DNA of 64,000 nucleotides, taken from Granulicella sibirica (GTDB lineage: Bacteria > Acidobacteriota > Terriglobia > Terriglobales > Acidobacteriaceae). Shown one piece after another: positions 7,988 to 15,377 of this stretch. The translations under genes were made by a program, and so were the position numbers. Below the pieces are notes generated by a model. It saw only the letters and a program-made list of their open reading frames with translations. It was not told the DNA's origin and did no database searches. Every line of letters starts with the position of its first letter. Position 1 is the first letter of the stretch. Where the stretch lies: positions 930,001-994,000 of the forward strand of contig NZ_RDSM01000001.1 of NCBI RefSeq assembly GCF_004115155.1, given 5' to 3'.

Positions 7988-9775
7988 ATGCCCCGCCCCA
8001 AACCCACCGCCTCGAAGACCGCCGCCGAAATCCTCGCCCGCCCCTCGCGCCCATCCCGCCGCTACAAGCCAGACCCCTTCCCCGACCTCATCCGCCCCGC
8101 CACCCGCGAAGAGACCATGCCCGCCGCCCTGGCCTCGGTCATCCTCTCCTTCGTCGCCCTCATCCTCTGCTACAGCCACGGATACCTCCTCCTCTACGGA
8201 GACGCCGTCGCCCACCTCGGTATCGCCCGCCGCATCCTCGACAACCGCAACCCATCCCTCATCCAGCTCGGCGGCGTCTGGCTTCCCCTGCCCCACCTCG
8301 TCATGCTGCCGTTCATCCAGAACATCACCTGGTGGCAGAACGGCCTCGCGGGTGCCTGGCCGTCGATGATCTTCTACATCCTCGCCGTCGCCGGCATGTA
8401 CCGCCTCGCCCGACGCATCCTCGTCCCCCGCTGGGCCTTCGCTGCAACCGCCTTCTTCGCCCTCAATCCCAACCTCCTCTACCTCGCCACCACCGCGATG
8501 ACCGAGCCGCTGTTTCTCGCCCTGCTCATCTGGCTCACCCTCCTTACCCTCGAGTGCGTCGCCGCCATCCGCACCAGCGATCTCCCCAAAATCCCTTCGA
8601 AGCTCATCCTCATCGGCTTCCTCATCCTCGCCGCCGTCTACACCCGCTACGACGGTTGGATCCTCGGCGCGGCCATCTGGCTCATCCTTACCTGGAGCCT
8701 CCTCGGCAACCGCGACCTCTTCCGCAAGCTCATTCCGTCCTTCACCATCTTTACCGTCATCACCGTCTTTGGCCCCATAAGCTGGCTAGCCTTCAATCAG
8801 CATTACTTCCACGACTACCTCGACTTCATGCGCGGCCCCTACTCCGCCTACGCCATCGACCAGCGCACCAAGCCCCCCGGCTCTCAGCACCATCGCGGCT
8901 GGCACAATCCCTTCTGGGCCATCCTCTTCTACACCCGCACCGCCCAGGTCGACTCCACCTTCTGGGAGCTCGGCTTCCTCACCATGGCGTCCGCCCTCAC
9001 CGGCCTCTGGCTCTTCTGGAAGCAGGTCGCCGCCCATGCCCACGAGTCCGTCCTGTACACCCGCGACGCCGTCGCCAGCATTCCCTACGGCCGCGAAGCC
9101 CTCGTCACCCTCCTCCTGTGGCTCCCCGTCCCGTTTTACGTCTATTCCATCTCCTGGGGCTCGGTCCCCATCTTCATCCCCAACCTCTGGCCTCACGCCT
9201 TCTACAACTCCCGCTATGGCATGGAGCTTCTCCCCGCCCTAGCCCTCTTCGCCGCCTTCGCCTTCTCCGCCATCGAAACCCGCGTGGCAGCCTCGAAACC
9301 CATCCAGGCCCGCCTCATCCAGCCCATCACCCTCCTCCTCATCTGCGTCAACACCGTGGGCATGATCTACGCCATCCCTCTCGTCCTCCGCGAAGCCCAG
9401 CACAACTCCCTCACACGCATCCCATTCGAAAAATCTATCGCCGAGCAGCTCGAAGCCTTCCCCAAGGGCGTCCCGATCCTCATGGTCAACTCCGACCACG
9501 TAGGCGCTCTCCAGCAGGCCGGAATCCCCCTCAAGCAGACCATCAACGAGAACGACTACGACAGCTTCCAGGCCGCCCTCGCCGCCCCCGCCGAAAAAGC
9601 CGCCTACGTCATCTCCATCGGAGACGACTCCGTCTCCAAAGCCGTAGCCGAGCACCCCGAAAACCTCACCGAGCTGGTAGTCCTCTGCACCACCGGCCAG
9701 TCCTGTGCCCGCGTCTACAAGTCCGAAGCCTACAAACCGCCCCCACCGAAGAACAACTACGAGCCCCAGCACTAG
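7988..9775 (+). CDS. Polytopic membrane protein, ArnT/PMT-type glycosyltransferase-like
   Basis: This is a large inner-membrane protein (595 aa) with about ten hydrophobic segments after a basic, Pro-rich N-terminus. The first extracytoplasmic loop contains LLYGDAVAHLGIARRILDN, which resembles the acidic motif region of lipid-linked glycosyltransferases of the dolichyl-phosphate-mannose or ArnT (GT-C) type. HLVMLPFIQN and the YTRYDGWILG segment also fit that architecture. A soluble tail of about 120 residues follows the last membrane helix. It would be expected to transfer a sugar from a polyprenyl-phosphate donor to a protein or glycolipid on the periplasmic side, but donor and acceptor are unknown. 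It is followed at 27 bases by mgtC-like and then dapF. Confidence 0.7.
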   Translation: MPRPKPTASKTAAEILARPSRPSRRYKPDPFPDLIRPATREETMPAALASVILSFVALILCYSHGYLLLYGDAVAHLGIARRILDNRNPSLIQLGGVWLPLPHLVMLPFIQNITWWQNGLAGAWPSMIFYILAVAGMYRLARRILVPRWAFAATAFFALNPNLLYLATTAMTEPLFLALLIWLTLLTLECVAAIRTSDLPKIPSKLILIGFLILAAVYTRYDGWILGAAIWLILTWSLLGNRDLFRKLIPSFTIFTVITVFGPISWLAFNQHYFHDYLDFMRGPYSAYAIDQRTKPPGSQHHRGWHNPFWAILFYTRTAQVDSTFWELGFLTMASALTGLWLFWKQVAAHAHESVLYTRDAVASIPYGREALVTLLLWLPVPFYVYSISWGSVPIFIPNLWPHAFYNSRYGMELLPALALFAAFAFSAIETRVAASKPIQARLIQPITLLLICVNTVGMIYAIPLVLREAQHNSLTRIPFEKSIAEQLEAFPKGVPILMVNSDHVGALQQAGIPLKQTINENDYDSFQAALAAPAEKAAYVISIGDDSVSKAVAEHPENLTELVVLCTTGQSCARVYKSEAYKPPPPKNNYEPQH

Positions 9776-9802
9776 CCACCTGCTACCATCGCTGAAAAAT
9801 CC

Positions 9803-10507
9803 ATGCCCATCCACTCCTACTTCCACTTCAGCGAACTCGACCAGATATTCCTTTCCATCGGAACAATCAAGCGTCTCCTAATGGCATGCCTCCTCGGCGG
9901 TATCGTCGGCCTAGAGCGCGAATGGCGCCACAAGGCCTCCGGAATCCGCACCAACATGCTCCTCTGCCTCGGCTGCGCCTTCTTCACCCTCCTCTCCGCC
10001 GTCCTCGCCGGAGAAGGCAATCCCGACAAGGGCCGCGTCGCCGCCAACATCGTCCAGGGCATCGGCTTCCTCGGCGCCGGCCTCATCCTCCACACTCGCA
10101 GCCGCGTCCTCGGTCTCACCAGCGCCGCCACAGTCTTCGTCGTTGCCAGCATCGGCATGGCCTGCGGAGCCGGACTTTACCTCCTCGCCCTCCTCGCCAC
10201 CATCATCGTTCTCATCTCCCTCACCCTCGTCCGCCTCTTCGAGTCCAAACTCGGCTGGAAGCGCTACCCTCTCCTCTACGAGGTACGCGGCCAGGACCAG
10301 AACGAGCTTTACCTCGCACTCCTCGCCGTTCTCGACCGCGCCAACATCCACCTCAACATCCTCGAGCGCGACGTCATCGGCACCCTCGAACGCATGACCT
10401 TCCAGGTCGTCGCCACCCAGCACACCCACGCCAGCCTCCTCATCGAACTACGCGCCAGCGAAGCCACCGCCAAGGTGATTACCTTCCGCGACACCGACGA
10501 CGAATAG
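9803..10507 (+). CDS. MgtC/SapB family membrane protein
   Basis: This inner-membrane protein of 234 aa shows the MgtC N-terminal domain: LLMACLLGGIVGLEREWRHKA, then GIRTNMLLCLGCAFF, and VQGIGFLGAGLIL with the GFLGAG motif. About four or five membrane helices are followed by a cytoplasmic domain of roughly 80 residues that looks ACT-like. In pathogens MgtC proteins regulate ATP synthase and phosphate uptake under low magnesium. In free-living bacteria the role is unclear. The gene sits 33 bases before dapF on the same strand. Confidence 0.9.
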   Translation: MPIHSYFHFSELDQIFLSIGTIKRLLMACLLGGIVGLEREWRHKASGIRTNMLLCLGCAFFTLLSAVLAGEGNPDKGRVAANIVQGIGFLGAGLILHTRSRVLGLTSAATVFVVASIGMACGAGLYLLALLATIIVLISLTLVRLFESKLGWKRYPLLYEVRGQDQNELYLALLAVLDRANIHLNILERDVIGTLERMTFQVVATQHTHASLLIELRASEATAKVITFRDTDDE

Positions 10508-10539
10508 CCAAACCGCTCGCCGTAAACTAGATCCACACC

Positions 10540-11403
10540 ATGCAAACGAACGATCTCCCACCGCTCGAAGAATCCCCCGCCCCAAAGACCCTCGCCTTCC
10601 TCCCCTTCGTCAAGGCCCACGCCAATGGCAACGACTTCCTCATCCTCGAAGAGTCAGTCGCCCACAAGAATCACGCCGCCCTCGCCCGCTGTCTCTGCCA
10701 CCGCACCCAATCCATCGGAGCCGACGGCATCGAGTTCCTCGACCGCCGCCCCAACGGCGCCTTCTTCATCCGCCTCTTCAACTCCGACGGCTCCGAAGCC
10801 GAACTCTCCGGCAACGGCACCCGCTGCGTCGCCGCCTGGCTAGCCGCCACCGAAGGCCTTCAGCGCGTCACGCTGGAAACCCACGGTGGCCCCCGCGCCT
10901 GCGAGATCGTCGAGTCCCGCGACCCTCACTTCCTCATCCGCACCGGCATGGGCCTCCCCCGCGTCATGCCCCGCACCATCGACATCCCCAACATAGGCCC
11001 CATCCCCGGGGCCATGGTCAACGTCGGCAACCCCCACTTCGTCCTCTTCACCGACACCCCCGACTTCAGCGCCCACAACCTCCCTTGGCAGCAGCTAGGC
11101 GCCCTCATCGCCACCAGCCCCCTCTTCCCCCACGGCACCAACGTAGAGTTCGTAAGCGTCCGAAGCCCCGAAGAAATTGCCTTCCGCATTTACGAACGCG
11201 GCTGCGGCCCCACTACCTCCTCCGGCACCGGAACCTGCGCCAGCACCGCCGCCGCGATGACTCTCCGAAACACAAACCGCACCCTGAACGCCATAGCCGA
11301 GGGTGGTCCTCAAACCGTAACCTGGCCCACCCAGGAAGCCGAGATGCACCTAACCGGCCCCGCCGAAATCATCTGCCGAGGCGAAGCTCTCGGCGTGTCC
11401 TAA
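10540..11403 (+). CDS. dapF: Diaminopimelate epimerase homolog with both catalytic Cys replaced by Ser
   Basis: The fold is clearly that of DapF, which converts LL- to meso-diaminopimelate for lysine and peptidoglycan. Visible motifs are AHANGNDFLIL (residues 26-36), FNSDGSEAEL before the first active site, VNVGNPHFVLF, and YERGCGP before the second. In the classical enzyme the two catalytic bases are cysteines preceding GNG and GTG. Here those positions are Ser90 (LSGNGTRC, codon TCC at 10807) and Ser228 (TTSSGTGTC, codon TCC at 11221). Other cysteines lie nearby (Cys96 and Cys233), but not at the catalytic places. At 287 aa it is a little longer than usual because of its N-terminus. Either the family in this lineage works with serine, or the protein has another substrate. 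The gene symbol follows homology only. Confidence 0.85.
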   Translation: MQTNDLPPLEESPAPKTLAFLPFVKAHANGNDFLILEESVAHKNHAALARCLCHRTQSIGADGIEFLDRRPNGAFFIRLFNSDGSEAELSGNGTRCVAAWLAATEGLQRVTLETHGGPRACEIVESRDPHFLIRTGMGLPRVMPRTIDIPNIGPIPGAMVNVGNPHFVLFTDTPDFSAHNLPWQQLGALIATSPLFPHGTNVEFVSVRSPEEIAFRIYERGCGPTTSSGTGTCASTAAAMTLRNTNRTLNAIAEGGPQTVTWPTQEAEMHLTGPAEIICRGEALGVS

Positions 11404-11427
11404 CCATCCATCTCAGCCAAAACAGGC

Positions 11428-11475
11428 CAGGTGCCCACCTTAGCCGAAGGCTCCATCATCGGCTCAGGCGGGAGC
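11428..11475. repeat. Intergenic hairpin repeat, type B copy 3
   Basis: CCAGGTGCCCACCTTAGCC opens an imperfect stem. CCCACCTTAGCCGA (11434-11447) pairs with TCGGCTCAGGCGGG (11459-11472) with two mismatches. It lies just after dapF and shares the GGTGCCC opening with the other type B copies. Confidence 0.6.
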
Positions 11476-11517
11476 GCAAACCGCCCAACCGCAAGCTCTT
11501 ACCGTTGTAGCTTCTGT

Positions 11518-11562
11518 TCCCTTTCTGGTTGCCCTTTCCGAAGGGAATCTGCGTCTGCCCTG
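11518..11562. repeat. Intergenic repeat, type A copy 2
   Basis: CTTTCTGGTTGCCCTTTCCG then AAGGGAATCTGCGTC repeats the text found at about 5862, with a few changes on the 5' side. It runs up to the 3' end of the leftward SnoaL-like gene. Confidence 0.7.
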
Positions 11563-11565
11563 GCG

Positions 11566-11937
11566 TCAGTCCGCCATAGCCACCGAAGGCCCAAACGTAA
11601 TCAAATTCACAATCTTCCCCTCCGAAGAAATCCGGAGAGAATCATGCCCCGTCATGGCATGCGTCCCATCCAACTGCACCAGAACCCACGTCATCAACGC
11701 AACATCATGGTGCGCGGAAATCTCCGTCACCTCAAAATGCGCTCCAGGAAACTTCTCCTGGAAGCCAGCCATATCCTCCAGAGCCGCCTCACGCCCACCC
11801 TGAAACTCCGGAACGAGGTACTGAACATCCGCAGCGAAAACGTCTTCCAGAATCTTCATCCGCTTCTCAACCGAAATAGCCTTCCAAGCCTTGACATACC
11901 GCCCATAAAGCTTCCCAACCTCTTCCTTCGTCATCAT
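11566..11937 (-). CDS. SnoaL/NTF2-like fold small protein
   Basis: This is a 123-aa cytoplasmic protein with the size and pattern of the NTF2-like/SnoaL superfamily (cystatin-like alpha plus beta cone): an N-terminal helix YGRYVKAWKAISVEKR, then FAADVQYLVPEF, and strands AHFEVTEIS and VALMTWVLVQLDG. Members include polyketide cyclases, ketosteroid isomerases and many unassigned binding proteins, so no reaction can be given. It stands alone, on the strand opposite to its neighbours and flanked by repeat elements on both sides. Confidence 0.75.
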   Translation of the reverse strand: MMTKEEVGKLYGRYVKAWKAISVEKRMKILEDVFAADVQYLVPEFQGGREAALEDMAGFQEKFPGAHFEVTEISAHHDVALMTWVLVQLDGTHAMTGHDSLRISSEGKIVNLITFGPSVAMAD

Positions 11938-12053
11938 GTTCCTCCCGTCGCGTCTGCCACAGACCCACGATAGAAGGACCCTGCTGACACCGTACCGTCA
12001 GCACGAATCGCAACGCCTCGGACCGCCGACGTGAACTGCCCCTCAAATCCATC

Positions 12054-12100
12054 GCCTTTGTTTCTCTGGTTGTCATTCCCGAAGGAATTCTCTCTCCGCG
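12054..12100. repeat. Intergenic repeat, type A copy 3
   Basis: GCCTTTGTTTCTCTGGTTGT then CATTCCCGAAGGAATTCTC closely follows the copy at 5855, including the GCCTTTGT lead-in, with one G lost from GAAGGGAAT. Confidence 0.7.
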
Positions 12101-12110
12101 ATCGCATGGA

Positions 12111-12165
12111 ACCAGGTGCCCCATCCTTTCCGACAGCTTCATCGTTGATAGGGTGGGGTATCGAG
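12111..12165. repeat. Intergenic hairpin repeat, type B copy 4
   Basis: AGGTGCCCCATCC and AGGGTGGGG form the base of the stem (12118-12158). The middle CCGACAGCTTCATCGT is the same as in the copy at about 6867. Confidence 0.7.
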
Positions 12166-12253
12166 CAAAGCGAGACCGTTTTGGCCTAGCTTCCTACAAC
12201 GCCGTTTAGAGGAAAGGACATGAGAAACTGAAATCCGTCCTTCAAGGAGTTGC

Positions 12254-13093
12254 GTGAGCGAACATCAGCAGGCAGGCTCGCCCGAAATCGATCAAGTAGC
12301 AACGGACAGTGCAGCTAACGGCCCAAGAGTGCTGAAACCGGCAACCGAAACGCCACTAGAGTCTCTATCCTCCATCTGCGCCGTACTTGCTGTGGGTCTG
12401 TTTGTTATGACCTTTATCTTCCAGAACTTTGTGATTCCCTCCGGCTCGATGGAGAAAACTCTCTTGATCGGCGATCACGTTCTGGTGGATCGCATCACCT
12501 TCGCGCCATCTGCCAGGTGGGCTCCGTTGGTCCGCTATCGCGAGCCCCAGCGCGGCGATGTCATCGTCTTTTATAAGCCAAATCCTGAGACTCCTGACCT
12601 CATCCTGGTGAAGCGCCTTATCGGAGTCCCTGGCGACCGCATTCACCTCGTCCACGGCGTTGTCTACCTCAACGGCGTTGCTCAGAATGAACGATATGCA
12701 GCCATGCCTGAGTCGTCATCCGATCCAGAGGATGCTTACAGCCCCGCGCGCGACGATTTCCCGGCAGATGGCACGCCACTTGGCTCGTTTGAGGTCTGGT
12801 CTCAGGCTTTACCTTCGCATGTCGAAAATGGCGATCTGATCGTGCCACACGGGAGCTTCTTTGCCATGGGTGATAACCGTGAGCACTCTGCGGACGGACG
12901 CTTTTGGGGTTTCGTGCCGCGCGAAAACATTTTAGGGCGGCCAATGTTTAACTATTGGTCGTTTGAAACGACCGCGCCCCAGATGGACGCACAACAGGAG
13001 AGCTTAGGGGCACGCGTCGGCGCATTCTTCACCACTGCTGTGCACCTAGTAGACAAAACCCGGTGGAGCAGGACTTTCCATCTCGTTCGCTAA
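12254..13093 (+). CDS. lepB: Signal peptidase I
   Basis: This membrane-bound serine protease removes signal peptides from exported proteins. One N-terminal membrane helix (SSICAVLAVGLFVMTFIFQN) precedes the catalytic Ser in IPSGSMEKTL. The general-base Lys is in LVKRLIGVPGDRI, and the conserved MGDNREHSADGRFWGFVPR box is intact. The start is GTG with AAGGAG seven bases upstream. Length is 279 aa, between the short Gram-positive and long enterobacterial forms. Codon use is less C-rich than in the genes just to the left. The gene stands alone after the repeat-bearing spacer. Confidence 0.95.
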   Translation: MSEHQQAGSPEIDQVATDSAANGPRVLKPATETPLESLSSICAVLAVGLFVMTFIFQNFVIPSGSMEKTLLIGDHVLVDRITFAPSARWAPLVRYREPQRGDVIVFYKPNPETPDLILVKRLIGVPGDRIHLVHGVVYLNGVAQNERYAAMPESSSDPEDAYSPARDDFPADGTPLGSFEVWSQALPSHVENGDLIVPHGSFFAMGDNREHSADGRFWGFVPRENILGRPMFNYWSFETTAPQMDAQQESLGARVGAFFTTAVHLVDKTRWSRTFHLVR

Positions 13094-13163
13094 ACTGCTC
13101 CCAGAAAGTCGCGTTTTCGGCACCACTCCAATATCTCGTACCATGGCATGACCAACAAAAATC

Positions 13164-14132
13164 ATGCGCACCCTCCTCAAGCCCACGCCCCTGGCCCCTG
13201 GCGCCACCCTCGCCATCGTCTCCCCCGCCAGCACCCCGAAACCCGACCGCGTCCAGCAGGGCATCCAAGCCCTCGAAGCCCTCGGCTACAAAACCAGACT
13301 CTACCCCAACGCCCTCAACAAGGGCCCCCTCTACTTCGCCGGAGACCGCGCCGAGCGCTTGGCCGACCTCCACGCCGCCTTCGCCGACCCTGAAATCGAC
13401 GCAATTATCTGCACAAGGGGAGGCTGGGGCTCTGCTGAGCTTCTTCCCCACCTCGACCTCGAGATGATCCGCGCCAATCCCAAGCCCTTCCTCGGCTACT
13501 CCGACCACACCAGCCTCCACACCTACTTACTCAAGAGCCTGGGCCTCGTCACCTTCTACGCCCCCATGGTCGCCGCTGACTTCGCCCGCCGAAACGGCTA
13601 CGACCAGGCAAGCTGGACCCACGCCCTCACCGGCTCCGATCCCTGGTCCCTCACCGCCACCGACGGCCTCCGCACCCTGCGCCCCGGCACCGCCACCGGC
13701 CAAATCGTCGGAGGCTGCCTCAGCATCTACACCGAGAGCATGGGTACCCCCTACGCCCCCAACGTCTACGCCCCCGACCTCCCCAACTTCCCCACCATCC
13801 TCTTCCTCGAAGACATCGGTACCAAGCCCTACCAGTGGGACCGCTACCTCCTCCACCTCCGCTTCGCTGGCCACCTCGCCACCGCCCAGGCCATCGTCTT
13901 CGGCGACATGAGCCAGAACATCGCCCCCGGGAATCCAGAAGACCTCGCCTTCCTCGAAGCGGTCCTCCTCAACAACCTCCGCGATTTCCAGGGCCCCATC
14001 GCCATCGGCCTCCGCAGCGGCCACGTCGACGCCCCCAACATCACCCTCCCCCTCGGCATCCAGGCCCAGCTCGACACCAGCGACCCCGACAACCCCCGCC
14101 TCACCTATCTCGAATCCGCCGTTCAGCCCTGA
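13164..14132 (+). CDS. LD-carboxypeptidase (peptidase family S66)
   Basis: This is a serine peptidase of family S66. The type enzyme LdcA trims the terminal D-Ala from murein tetrapeptides during cell-wall recycling, and MccF members inactivate microcin. The segments ICTRGGWGSAELLPHLDLE, the nucleophile region FLGYSDHTSL, FLEDIGTKPYQWDRYLLHL (with the Glu) and SGHVDAPNITLPLG (with the His) are all present, so the Ser-Glu-His triad is complete. Length is 322 aa. There is no signal peptide, in agreement with cytoplasmic recycling. The location, close to dapB, dapA and mpl, supports a murein role over microcin immunity. Confidence 0.9.
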   Translation: MRTLLKPTPLAPGATLAIVSPASTPKPDRVQQGIQALEALGYKTRLYPNALNKGPLYFAGDRAERLADLHAAFADPEIDAIICTRGGWGSAELLPHLDLEMIRANPKPFLGYSDHTSLHTYLLKSLGLVTFYAPMVAADFARRNGYDQASWTHALTGSDPWSLTATDGLRTLRPGTATGQIVGGCLSIYTESMGTPYAPNVYAPDLPNFPTILFLEDIGTKPYQWDRYLLHLRFAGHLATAQAIVFGDMSQNIAPGNPEDLAFLEAVLLNNLRDFQGPIAIGLRSGHVDAPNITLPLGIQAQLDTSDPDNPRLTYLESAVQP

Positions 14133-14555
14133 CTTCCTGACGCTCCAGGAAATTCTTTTCAGAAAACAGATCGAAACCAAAAAAAATCACATGCTACGTC
14201 CTCGGCGTAAGCCCATCAACGCAAACAAGATATCGACGGCATAGTGCTTCCGGCACATTTTCTCAAGTACCAGCAGGGATCAAAGAACAAAGTGCGACCT
14301 CGATGCGCGCATAACCCTTTTGCTATGAGTGATTTGACTGCAACCCTCTTGCCTGAAGGAATTTGCGTCCTGCGATCAACGCAAATAAAACAAAATAAAA
14401 GGAATCGGGCGCGCTACAAAGGAGGAAGGGGGGAGCGGGCCAGAACGAGACGAAGCCTTCCTCGATGCGATATCCTCTCCTTTTCGGCAAAGGATCGCCG
14501 CCGCACCCTCTGAACGATCTCCCACCGTCTCTGCAACCGGAAAGAAACAGATCAC
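14133..14555. other. 423-base intergenic region before dapB
   Basis: No convincing gene. It holds an A-rich patch around 14385 (CAAATAAAACAAAATAAAAG), a purine-rich AAAGGAGGAAGGGGGG at about 14418 with no start codon suitably placed after it, and CTGAAGGAATTTGCGTC at about 14355, which may be a decayed type A repeat. I saw no lysine-riboswitch-like layout, though that cannot be excluded by eye. Confidence 0.5.
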
Positions 14556-15266
14556 ATGCGCATTCTCGTCCTGGGACATGGCAAGACCGGCAAGCTCGTC
14601 GCCGAAGTGGCAAGCGAACGTGGACATGGCGTAAACGTCCTCGACGCCAGGGAAAACCAGAATGCCGCGGCTCTCACTCCCGCATTCCTGGCAGGCTTCG
14701 ACGCCGTCATCGACTTCACCACACCTGAAGCGGTTATCCCCAACATGCGCGCCTGCCTCTTCTCCGGCGCCCGCATGGTCGTCGGAACCACAGGCTGGTA
14801 CAGCAAGCTCAAGGACATGCGCGATCTCGCCGAGCGCAAGGATGCAGGTCTTCTCTACGGTTCTAACTTCTCTATCGGCGTACAGGTCATGCATCAACTC
14901 GCCGAGCAGATGGGAGCCGCGCTCTCGGGCGCAGGCTACGACTTTGCCATGAGCGAGACTCACCACATCACCAAGATGGATAAACCCTCCGGAACCGCCC
15001 TGACCCTCGTAGACGCCGTGGTCCAGGGATCTTCGTCCGCCGGAAAGACAGGCATCGCCAAGGAGCACATCCCAATCGAGGCCATCCGCGACGGCGACGC
15101 GCCTGGTCTCCATGTCCTTACCGCAACCTCCGGCGCCGACCGCCTCACCCTAACCCACGAAGCTTTTTCCCGCCGAGGCTTCGCCGAAGGCGCAGTCCGA
15201 GCTGCTGAATGGCTGGCTACCCGCAAAGGCTGCTATGACTTCCGCGAGGTCTTTACGAAGCTTTAG
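14556..15266 (+). CDS. dapB: 4-hydroxy-tetrahydrodipicolinate reductase
   Basis: DapB reduces hydroxy-tetrahydrodipicolinate with NAD(P)H in the lysine/DAP pathway. The N-terminal Rossmann motif is LGHGKTGKLV, and VIDFTTPEAV and VVGTTGWY follow. The catalytic segment SETHHITKMDKPSGTA (His-His and Lys) is intact, and the C-terminal SRRGFAEGAVRAAEWL is typical. At 236 aa it belongs to the short version of the family. GGAAAG lies about 10 bases before the ATG. An M29 aminopeptidase and dapA follow on the same strand with gaps of 111 and 67 bases, so the three may form one unit. Confidence 0.95.
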   Translation: MRILVLGHGKTGKLVAEVASERGHGVNVLDARENQNAAALTPAFLAGFDAVIDFTTPEAVIPNMRACLFSGARMVVGTTGWYSKLKDMRDLAERKDAGLLYGSNFSIGVQVMHQLAEQMGAALSGAGYDFAMSETHHITKMDKPSGTALTLVDAVVQGSSSAGKTGIAKEHIPIEAIRDGDAPGLHVLTATSGADRLTLTHEAFSRRGFAEGAVRAAEWLATRKGCYDFREVFTKL

Positions 15267-15377
15267 ATCCAAAGCAGAACGCTGGACTTTCTCCGAAATG
15301 CAGCCCGGGGGGTAAGGTCCGACCGTTTTCGCTCTCATCGCCTTGCAACCACCATGCAAAACCCCTAACCTTAGGCC

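Larger units (their letters stand above)
11938..12253. other. 316-base intergenic region carrying two repeat elements
   Basis: No gene is supported here. The region contains a type A repeat (12054-12100) and a type B hairpin (12111-12158), and then the lepB leader. The sequence from about 12180 is less GC-rich and probably holds the lepB promoter, but no clear -35/-10 pair could be fixed. Confidence 0.6.

Noticed and set aside
6941..8296. 451-codon minus-strand open frame opposite the PfkB kinase
   Set aside because: Gly/Glu/Val-rich antisense shadow across a kinase with complete motifs and across an intergenic repeat.
14133..14555. Lysine riboswitch or leader peptide before dapB
   Set aside because: No recognisable conserved core or short Lys-rich frame. 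The AAAGGAGG text has no fitting start codon.
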